8,360 bases of DNA, from the NCBI GenBank assembly GCA_016786525.1, contig JAEUVW010000282.1, forward strand, positions 1 to 8,360, written 5' to 3'. This stretch comes from Chitinophagaceae bacterium (GTDB taxonomy: Bacteria; Bacteroidota; Bacteroidia; Chitinophagales; Chitinophagaceae). Shown here piece by piece: positions 1 to 4,451 of this stretch; the stretch's first letter is position 1, and each line of letters begins with the position of its first letter. The translations under genes and the position numbers were made by a program. The notes below the pieces were generated by a model. That model saw only the letters and a list, made by a program, of their open reading frames with translations. It did no database searches and had not been told where the DNA came from.

Positions 1-2
1 AT

Positions 3-527
3 TCGCCGAAGCGAAGGGGCTACTCCAGGGTAGATACACCAGACAGCCACCAATACAGGGAGTTCGCACAGGAAGGATTTCCTTATGCATTTGAATACCC
101 GGTCTACGCCCGGATTTCACGCGATTCGATCATCTTTGCAAAAGACCATGACAATCCTTACTGGATCAACATTAACTTTCATGGTATGGGTGGTATCATA
201 TATCTTTCTTACAAAGAGATCAGCGGGAAGTCTACGCTGGAACAACTGCTGGAAGATGCGCATTTCATGTCTTTTTACCACACGAAAAAAGCAGATTACC
301 AAAACGATTTTTCTTTCAGAAATGAGCATGGGGTACAGGGATACCTGTATGAATGGGGAGGCGATGCGGCATCCAAATACCAGTTTGTGGCCACTGACTC
401 CGTACATCATTTTATCAGAGGAGCCCTGTATTTCAACACCACCCCCAATGCCGACTCCCTGAAGCCGCTGAATGACTTCATCCGCACGGACATACAGCAT
501 ATGCTGCAGACCATGCGCTGGAAATAA
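3..527 (+). CDS. gldD: Gliding motility lipoprotein GldD, C-terminal part (5' end outside window)
   Basis: The + strand frame is open from the window edge (first full codon at 3) to TAA at 525-527, giving 174 visible residues. The fragment reads SPKRRGYSRVDTPD near its start, then FPYAFEYPVYARI, then NPYWINI, followed by GGIIYLSYKEI about a third of the way in. This series of aromatic and proline-rich blocks is what I know from GldD, the Bacteroidota lipoprotein required for gliding motility and linked to the type IX secretion machinery. GldD is anchored in the cell envelope, but its exact biochemical role is not known. The lipoprotein signal peptide and lipobox cysteine would lie upstream of the window and cannot be checked. 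The C-terminal part (TDSVHHFIRGALYF, then LKPLNDFIRTDIQHM) also fits the family. The internal ATG at 186 is not the start, because the conserved sequence continues upstream of it. The family call rests on recalled motifs, not an alignment. Confidence 0.85.
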   Translation, partial: SPKRRGYSRVDTPDSHQYREFAQEGFPYAFEYPVYARISRDSIIFAKDHDNPYWININFHGMGGIIYLSYKEISGKSTLEQLLEDAHFMSFYHTKKADYQNDFSFRNEHGVQGYLYEWGGDAASKYQFVATDSVHHFIRGALYFNTTPNADSLKPLNDFIRTDIQHMLQTMRWK

Positions 528-538
528 GCGGTATTGCT

Positions 539-546
539 TAATTTTG
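539..546 (+). promoter_or_regulatory. Bacteroidota -7 box (TAATTTTG) for the MerR gene
   Basis: TAATTTTG matches the Bacteroidota -7 consensus TAnnTTTG exactly and lies in the 25-bp gap between gldD and the MerR-type gene. It ends 6 nt before the ATG at 553, so transcription from it would start at or next to the start codon. No clear -33 TTTG was seen about 19-20 bp upstream, where the gldD coding sequence lies. Confidence 0.45.
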
Positions 547-552
547 TAGTGT

Positions 553-1071
553 ATGAGTGTGCGTGTCCTTACTTTATTCGATTTAGAACCAGCTGCGCCG
601 GCCGAACAGCCCGCGGCAAAAAGTAAGCGTGCTCCCCGCTCAAATGCAAAAGAAACTGCGCCGGCGGATGGCGATACTGATGCTGCAGCGCCGGCCGAAA
701 AGAAGCAAAAGACCAAAACAGCCAAAACGCTTGCCCCAGCTGAAGCTCCTGCAGAAAAAAATTATTACAGTATAGGCGAAACGGCTAAAATGTTTGACGT
801 ACGTACCTCCCATATCCGCTTCTGGACGGTACAGTTCGGCCTTAAAATGCGGACTACCCGGAAAGGAGACCGCTTATACACACCGGAAAATATAGAGCAG
901 CTCAGGTTGATCCATCACCTGGTGAAAGAACAGGGCTTTACTATTGCCGGGGCCAAAACAAAGCTCAAGGAGTTAAAAGGCACAAAAGTCGAAGACCTGA
1001 AAAAGAACAGCCTGGTGGATGTGGTCCGCTCCCTGAAGGATAAGCTGATCGCCTTGCGCAAACTGATCTGA
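553..1071 (+). CDS. MerR-family transcriptional regulator with Ala/Pro/Lys-rich N-terminal extension
   Basis: This 172-residue protein is a predicted DNA-binding regulator. Residues about 71-115 form a MerR-type winged helix-turn-helix: YYSIGETAKMFDV (first helix and turn), TSHIRFWTVQFG (recognition helix region), then TTRKGDRLYTPENIEQL (wing and following helix). Residues 116-172 are helical and charged (LIHHLVKEQGFTIAGAKTKL, later VVRSLKDKLIALRKLI), the expected position of the dimerisation coiled coil. There is no cysteine-bearing metal-binding C-terminus, so a metal-sensing role is not indicated. Residues about 10-70 are low-complexity, with repeated APAE/APAD units and lysine/arginine, probably disordered; MerR proteins normally start almost directly with the helix-turn-helix. 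The gene lies 25 bp after gldD and 12 bp before the thioredoxin-fold gene, on the same strand. The start at 553 is supported by the -7 box at 539-546. Its target genes are unknown. Confidence 0.88.
   Translation: MSVRVLTLFDLEPAAPAEQPAAKSKRAPRSNAKETAPADGDTDAAAPAEKKQKTKTAKTLAPAEAPAEKNYYSIGETAKMFDVRTSHIRFWTVQFGLKMRTTRKGDRLYTPENIEQLRLIHHLVKEQGFTIAGAKTKLKELKGTKVEDLKKNSLVDVVRSLKDKLIALRKLI
595..699 (+). repeat. Internal 12-bp repeat in the low-complexity part of the MerR gene
   Basis: The 12-mer GCGCCGGCCGAA occurs at 595-606 and again at 688-699, both times encoding the APAE unit. A related GCGCCGGCGGA copy lies between them at about 658-668. The repetition suggests that this GC-rich linker grew by small duplications. 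Confidence 0.6.
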
Positions 1072-1083
1072 AACAAATAGCAT

Positions 1084-1596
1084 ATGAAAAAGATACTAAC
1101 CGGATTCCTGGTATTACTGGCTGTAACGGCAAAAGCACAATTTGGCTTTGATGTAAACAAAGACGAGCAAACCGGGAAGACCATGTTTGTCGGGCGCTGT
1201 ACTTTCGACGATCTGAACGACGAAGCCTCTTTCGACTGGATCGCTATGGGCAGCAGCAGCTATAAGCCGGACGAAGCGGTTACGGAGCAACTGAAAAAAG
1301 TACTGCCCTCCTGCGAGCTGATCATCTTTATGGGTACCTGGTGCGAGGACACCCAAAACCTGTTGCCGAAGCTGTATAAAACGATGATGTACTCCCGCAG
1401 CTATACCAATTATAAAATGTATGCGCTGGACCGCAACAAGAAATCGAAAGACAATGAGCAGGATGCCTATAAGGTGAGTCTTGTTCCGACGATCATCGTC
1501 CTGAAAAATGGTACTGAGCTTGGCCGCATTGTAGAAGCGCCGCGGAAAACGATCGAAAGCGACCTGCTGGAGATCGCCAGCGGGAAGAAAGGTTAA
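1084..1596 (+). CDS. Exported thioredoxin-fold protein with single-cysteine WCEDT motif
   Basis: The 170-residue protein starts with a signal peptide (MKK, a hydrophobic stretch at about 4-15, then AKA followed by Q19), so it is expected in the periplasm. Cleavage after A18 is likely; there is no lipobox cysteine. The thioredoxin core is visible: strand LIIFMGTW at 79-86, the active-site turn WCEDT at 86-90, then helix QNLLPKLYK. The cis-proline segment SLVPTIIVLKNG lies at about 132-143 and a final strand-helix follows. The usual CxxC is replaced by C87-E-D-T90, so the second, resolving cysteine is missing. The only other nearby cysteine is C77, just before the core strand. A classical disulfide reductase cycle is therefore doubtful; glutathione- or peroxiredoxin-like chemistry or a binding role are alternatives. 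The ATG at 1084 follows the MerR-type gene by 12 bp, probably in one transcript. It converges with purE 24 bp further on. Confidence 0.82.
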   Translation: MKKILTGFLVLLAVTAKAQFGFDVNKDEQTGKTMFVGRCTFDDLNDEASFDWIAMGSSSYKPDEAVTEQLKKVLPSCELIIFMGTWCEDTQNLLPKLYKTMMYSRSYTNYKMYALDRNKKSKDNEQDAYKVSLVPTIIVLKNGTELGRIVEAPRKTIESDLLEIASGKKG

Positions 1597-1620
1597 ATTT
1601 TAAAACAATGCGGAAGGCCC

Positions 1621-2100
1621 TTATTTCTTCAGGTCTTCCACGCTTTTCATCACTTTTGCTTTCAGTTCCTCTTTGAATGCTTTCAGGCGTTCAAAAAGTG
1701 CTGTATCGTGTACGCCCAGGATCTGCGCGGCCAGGATACCGGCATTCTGCGCCGCATTGACCGCTACAGTAGCCACGGGTACGCCATTCGGCATCTGTAC
1801 GATACTCAGCAGCGAATCCCAGCCATCTATAGAGTTGCTGGACTTCACCGGCACACCGATCACCGGTAATGCGGTCAGCGAAGCGACCATACCCGGTAAA
1901 TGTGCGGCTCCGCCTGCCCCGGCGATGATCACTTTCAGCCCGCGTTCATCCGCTGTTTTGGCGTATTCGAACATACGTTCCGGAGTACGGTGCGCCGATA
2001 CGATGCTCAGTTCGAAAGGAACGTCGAGTTTGGTCAGGATGGCTGCCGCTTCGTTCATAATATTCAGGTCGCTGTTGCTCCCCATGATGATGCCTACCAT
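1621..2100 (-). CDS. purE: N5-carboxyaminoimidazole ribonucleotide mutase PurE (class I)
   Basis: PurE converts N5-CAIR to CAIR in de novo purine synthesis in the cytoplasm, using the product of PurK. The 159-residue length is typical of bacterial class I PurE. Recognisable motifs are MGSNSD at 6-11 (phosphate binding), SAHRTPERM at 35-43 with the catalytic histidine at H37, and AGAGGAAHLPGM at 60-71. These are followed by LPVIGVPVKSS at 78-88 and GVPVATVAVNAAQNAGILAAQIL at 106-128, the latter two being usual family segments. The gene starts with ATG 21 nt after the purK stop, so the two are almost certainly co-transcribed. The lysine-rich C-terminal tail (about 137-159) is unremarkable. No strong hairpin terminator was seen in the 24-bp gap to the convergent thioredoxin-fold gene. 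Confidence 0.96.
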   Translation of the reverse strand: MVGIIMGSNSDLNIMNEAAAILTKLDVPFELSIVSAHRTPERMFEYAKTADERGLKVIIAGAGGAAHLPGMVASLTALPVIGVPVKSSNSIDGWDSLLSIVQMPNGVPVATVAVNAAQNAGILAAQILGVHDTALFERLKAFKEELKAKVMKSVEDLKK

Positions 2101-2121
2101 ATACTATTGCTTTGCTTCTTT

Positions 2122-3264
2122 TTAAGAAATGATTTTTACGGTCTCTTTTAAGGCCCTGGCCTTCTCCGTTGCTTTGGACAATTCCTTGTCGGTGACGGTG
2201 ATGTGTCCCATTTTCCGGAAGGGCTTTGTGATGGCTTTACCATACAGGTGTACATAGACGCCGCTTTGCTCCAGGGCTTCCGACAGGCCGGTGTACCGGG
2301 CTGCTCCTTCATATCCTTTTTCTCCCAGCAGGTTGATCATGACCGCCGGACGGACAATGGCGGTATCGCCTAAAGGTAAGTCGAGGATGGCGCGTATGTG
2401 CTGTTCGAACTGCGAGGTGATGTTGCCCTCTATGGTGTGGTGCCCGCTGTTGTGCGGCCGTGGTGCAATTTCGTTGACGAGTACCTGGCCCGATTTGGTC
2501 ACAAACATTTCTACGGCCAGGATACCGACAATGCCCAGTTTTTCTGCAATGGTCTTCGCGATATCAATGGCCTGCTTTTCAATGCCTGCATCTATAGTAG
2601 CGGGTGAAAACAAAAACTCGACCAGGTTGGCCTCAGGGTTGAAGGCACACTCTACGGCAGGGAAGCAGCTGAGGGACCCGCCGGCATTGCGTGCGACAAT
2701 TACTGAAATCTCTTTATCAAAATCGATCAGGGTCTCCAGTACGCTGGGTACGTCAAAGGCCATGCCGAGGTTTTGTGGGTCTGACAGCTTTACCACTCCT
2801 TTTCCATCGTATCCACCGGTACGCATTTTCTGGAAAAAGGGAAAGGAGCCGGCATATTGCGCGATCTCCTCTTTGGCGTCGATGAGGAAAAACTCAGGGC
2901 TGGGGATATCGTGCTCTTTATAAAATAATTTTTGCAGGCCTTTGTCTTTGATCAGTTCGATGACTTCAGGCTGGGGAAAAACTTTCTTGCCTTCCGACTG
3001 CAGCTTTTTCAGCGCGGCTACGTTTACATTCTCGATCTCAATCGTGATCACATCTTTATCCTGCCCGAAAGCATACACGGTATCAAAGTCGTTCAGGTTG
3101 CCTACGGCAAACTCTGTTGCTATATGTTTGCAGGGAGCGTTGGGATCGGGGTCCAGGCAACAAACCGGCAGGTTCAGGTTGATGGCCGACTGGATCATCA
3201 TACGGCCCAGCTGCCCGCCGCCGAGCACGCCTATTTTTATACGGTCAGGTTGAATATACTGCAA
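2122..3264 (-). CDS. purK: N5-carboxyaminoimidazole ribonucleotide synthase PurK
   Basis: PurK is the ATP-grasp enzyme that makes N5-CAIR from AIR, bicarbonate and ATP, feeding PurE encoded directly downstream. With a TTG start at 3264 the protein has 380 residues, normal for the family. The N-terminal Rossmann-like motif IGVLGGGQLGRMM is at about 11-23, TGGYDGKG (ATP-grasp glycine loop) at 149-156, and VNEIAPRPHNSGHHT (metal and substrate binding) at about 263-277. KPFRKMGHIT near 347-356 is also typical. Start choice: an AAGGAGG ribosome binding site ends 5 nt before this TTG. The frame stays open to another TTG at 3288, but that codon is part of the -7 promoter box TAATTTTG and is unlikely to be translated. 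The next ATG falls inside GGGQLGRMM and is too late. Expression probably comes from the promoter just upstream, independent of the AT-rich gene before it. Confidence 0.95.
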   Translation of the reverse strand: MQYIQPDRIKIGVLGGGQLGRMMIQSAINLNLPVCCLDPDPNAPCKHIATEFAVGNLNDFDTVYAFGQDKDVITIEIENVNVAALKKLQSEGKKVFPQPEVIELIKDKGLQKLFYKEHDIPSPEFFLIDAKEEIAQYAGSFPFFQKMRTGGYDGKGVVKLSDPQNLGMAFDVPSVLETLIDFDKEISVIVARNAGGSLSCFPAVECAFNPEANLVEFLFSPATIDAGIEKQAIDIAKTIAEKLGIVGILAVEMFVTKSGQVLVNEIAPRPHNSGHHTIEGNITSQFEQHIRAILDLPLGDTAIVRPAVMINLLGEKGYEGAARYTGLSEALEQSGVYVHLYGKAITKPFRKMGHITVTDKELSKATEKARALKETVKIIS

Positions 3265-3269
3265 GAGGT

Positions 3270-3276
3270 CCTCCTT
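3270..3276 (-). promoter_or_regulatory. Shine-Dalgarno sequence deciding the purK TTG start
   Basis: On the minus strand AAGGAGG is followed by five bases (ACCTC) and then the TTG at 3264-3262. It is a near-complete anti-16S match at ideal spacing, which singles out this TTG over the upstream TTG at 3288. Strong Shine-Dalgarno sequences are uncommon in Bacteroidota. Confidence 0.65.
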
Positions 3277-3285
3277 TTCAGAGTG

Positions 3286-3293
3286 CAAAATTA
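3286..3293 (-). promoter_or_regulatory. Bacteroidota -7 box (TAATTTTG) for purK-purE
   Basis: Read on the minus strand the sequence is TAATTTTG, an exact TAnnTTTG match. It would place the transcription start at about 3278-3281, giving a leader of roughly 15 nt that contains the AAGGAGG ribosome binding site. No clear -33 element was seen upstream. Confidence 0.5.
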
Positions 3294-3338
3294 GGCAAAA
3301 GGAATTGCTTTATCATTCATCGAAGTTTAATAGAAAAC

Positions 3339-3887
3339 TCACTTTTTTCCCTTGATAAAAATATCCAGATTAGAATACCCCAAAGCTTTCTTAAACATTA
3401 TTTCTAAAAGCTTTTTCTCAGAAGTATAAATTTTCTCCTCCTTTATTTTTTTATAAGTATTAAAAAATTCAAGTAATACAGAATATTCCCACGTAAATGT
3501 ACTATTCACACTAACAGAATCAATACCATGAAAAATCTTAAAATAATAATCAATATTTCCTCTGCCATTTCCTCGGGAGACTATTTCTATTGTAGAATTT
3601 TTAATGTTAAAAGTTTTGTACCAGTGGCGATTAAAACTATGCCCAATGAAAATTATATTTTCTCCAATAATTTTTATTTCGTCAATAGCAAATCTTGATT
3701 TAAAAAGCAGATAAACACTAATTATTAAGGAAATAAGACCTGTAGTTAATAATACGTGTTTAATAGAGTCATTACCAGATTTGGTGATAATTCCTATGCA
3801 GAAGAATACCACTGCAAAAAAAAGAGACTTACGGATTGCTCCCCAAAATCCCTGCCTTTTCGATTTGAAGGAATAATCATTCATCAT
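3339..3887 (-). CDS. Unknown protein with two N-terminal membrane helices, AT-rich gene
   Basis: I do not recognise a family for this 182-residue protein. The N-terminus is basic (KSKRQGFWGAIRK), followed by two hydrophobic segments, SLFFAVVFFCIGII at about 21-34 and VLLTTGLISLIISVYLLF at about 45-62, so it should sit in the inner membrane as a hairpin. The remaining part (about 65-182) alternates short strands (IDEIKIIGENIIFIGHSF; STIEIVSRG; DYYFKIFHG) and ends in a lysine-rich helical tail, a pattern that resembles small PH-like membrane-associated domains; that is inference only. Base composition is strikingly different from the neighbours: 11 G/C of 60 in 3421-3480 and 18 of 60 in 3541-3600, against 38 of 60 at 5041-5100 in hutH. 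This suggests recent acquisition. Two ATG codons in a row (3887 and 3884) could both start it; the choice does not change the description. It lies between purK and the HNH gene on the same strand. Confidence 0.7.
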   Translation of the reverse strand: MMNDYSFKSKRQGFWGAIRKSLFFAVVFFCIGIITKSGNDSIKHVLLTTGLISLIISVYLLFKSRFAIDEIKIIGENIIFIGHSFNRHWYKTFNIKNSTIEIVSRGNGRGNIDYYFKIFHGIDSVSVNSTFTWEYSVLLEFFNTYKKIKEEKIYTSEKKLLEIMFKKALGYSNLDIFIKGKK

Positions 3888-3954
3888 TGAGGTAGTTTTC
3901 TGATCGTTGTTGGTTTACTGCTGACATTGTACGCAGAAAAATGTATTAATCTTA

Positions 3955-3978
3955 AACGGATAAGTTTTCAAAACCGTA
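3955..3978. repeat. Dyad repeat element, copy A
   Basis: The element begins AACGGATAAG, has TTTTC in the middle and ends AAAACCGTA. A second copy at 4397-4421 shares both outer blocks exactly. It is also an imperfect inverted repeat: with the next four bases, CGGATA on the left pairs with TATCCG on the right, and GTTTT pairs with AAAAC. It begins 14 nt downstream of the HNH stop (reading on the minus strand) and 68 nt upstream of the AT-rich gene. It may act as a weak terminator for the HNH gene, as an operator, or be a mobile-type repeat. Confidence 0.65.
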
Positions 3979-3992
3979 TCCGCTACAATAGC

Positions 3993-4364
3993 CTATATCT
4001 TATTCCCTTTCCTTGCATTGCAGCTGTTGCACATCGGTTGCAGGTTTTGGATACTGCTGTCTCCGCCCAGGCTGCGCGGGAGGATGTGGTCAATGGTCAT
4101 CAGCTCAAAATCTTTGGTATAGAGGTCGATATGGAATCCGCCGGCATTGTTTCGGGCTTTGATCAGGTAGACCCCCTTTTTATCGCAGCCTGCCTGTGCA
4201 CAATGCACACCATAGGTGCTGAATACACGCAATCTCCGGTGCTGGCTGAACTTTGTTTGCAGCAGGGATAAGTCGTAACACGCTACGAAGCGGTAATCGT
4301 GTCCTAATTTTTCAGGAAAAAGGATGTCTTGTGTTTCCTGTTTGCAGGCCTGGTTTTCGGTCAT
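3993..4364 (-). CDS. Small HNH endonuclease
   Basis: This 123-residue protein carries a zinc-binding HNH nuclease domain in its C-terminal half. C55 and C60 (CAQAGC) form the first zinc pair and C112 and C115 (MCNSCN) the second. The catalytic core LMTIDHILPRSLGG has D92-H93, and the domain ends with N107 and KGN at 119-121. The layout (Cys pair, a hydrophobic DLYTKD segment, then TIDHILP-S-GG, N-x2-P-C-x2-C-x4-KG) matches the free-standing HNH proteins common on phages, plasmids and variable chromosome sites. The metal and DNA-cutting residues appear intact, so it is probably active as a DNA-cutting or nicking enzyme; its target is unknown. No methyltransferase, restriction partner, intron or intein is visible beside it. 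The N-terminal 50 residues are unassigned. It is transcribed divergently from hutH and is bracketed by two copies of a dyad repeat. The ATG at 4364 has a near-consensus -7 box just upstream. Confidence 0.87.
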   Translation of the reverse strand: MTENQACKQETQDILFPEKLGHDYRFVACYDLSLLQTKFSQHRRLRVFSTYGVHCAQAGCDKKGVYLIKARNNAGGFHIDLYTKDFELMTIDHILPRSLGGDSSIQNLQPMCNSCNARKGNKI

Positions 4365-4369
4365 AGGGA

Positions 4370-4377
4370 TAAAAGTA
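4370..4377 (-). promoter_or_regulatory. Probable -7 box (TACTTTTA) for the HNH gene
   Basis: On the minus strand TACTTTTA matches TAnnTTTG except for the last base. It ends 5 nt before the HNH ATG. The position expected for its -33 element, about 19-20 bp upstream, coincides with the left edge of dyad copy B. Confidence 0.3.
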
Positions 4378-4396
4378 GGATTTTTACTATTTCTGG

Positions 4397-4421
4397 AACG
4401 GATAAGGTTTCGAAAACCGTA
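4397..4421. repeat. Dyad repeat element, copy B, between the divergent HNH and hutH genes
   Basis: The copy begins AACGGATAAG and ends AAAACCGTA, exactly as copy A at 3955-3978, with a slightly different centre (GTTTCG). The centre makes its own short palindrome, GGTTT-CG-AAA(A)CC. It sits 32 nt before the HNH start and 30 nt before the hutH start, covering the place where both promoters would have their -33 elements. It is therefore placed like an operator or activator site. Confidence 0.65.
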
Positions 4422-4439
4422 ACGATTTTACAGAATCCC

Positions 4440-4447
4440 TAAATTTG
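4440..4447 (+). promoter_or_regulatory. Bacteroidota -7 box (TAAATTTG) for hutH
   Basis: TAAATTTG is an exact TAnnTTTG match and is followed by CCGG and then the hutH ATG at 4452. Only 4 nt separate box and start codon, so the transcript should be essentially leaderless. The -33 region upstream has no TTTG and is occupied by dyad copy B. Confidence 0.55.
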
Positions 4448-4451
4448 CCGG

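Noticed and set aside
117..725. A 202-codon minus-strand frame across the end of gldD and the start of the MerR-type gene.
   Set aside because: It runs antisense to two supported genes and its Ala/Ser-rich N-terminus is the complement of the APAE linker.
1583..1629. A possible terminator between the thioredoxin-fold gene and purE (GAAGAAA pairing with TTTCTTC).
   Set aside because: The stem is only 7 bp with a loop of over 30 nt and no proper T run.
2291..2923. A 210-codon + strand frame opposite purK.
   Set aside because: It is antisense to the conserved PurK coding sequence and has no recognisable domain.
3288..3288. A longer purK model starting at the TTG at 3288.
   Set aside because: That TTG is the end of the TAATTTTG promoter box; the TTG at 3264 has a perfect ribosome binding site.
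3312..3885. A 10-bp direct repeat ATCATTCATC at 3312-3321 and 3876-3885 around the AT-rich gene, possibly a target-site duplication.
   Set aside because: One copy lies inside the start of the gene itself, the sequence is short, and no transposase or inverted ends accompany it; chance similarity in AT-rich DNA is likely.
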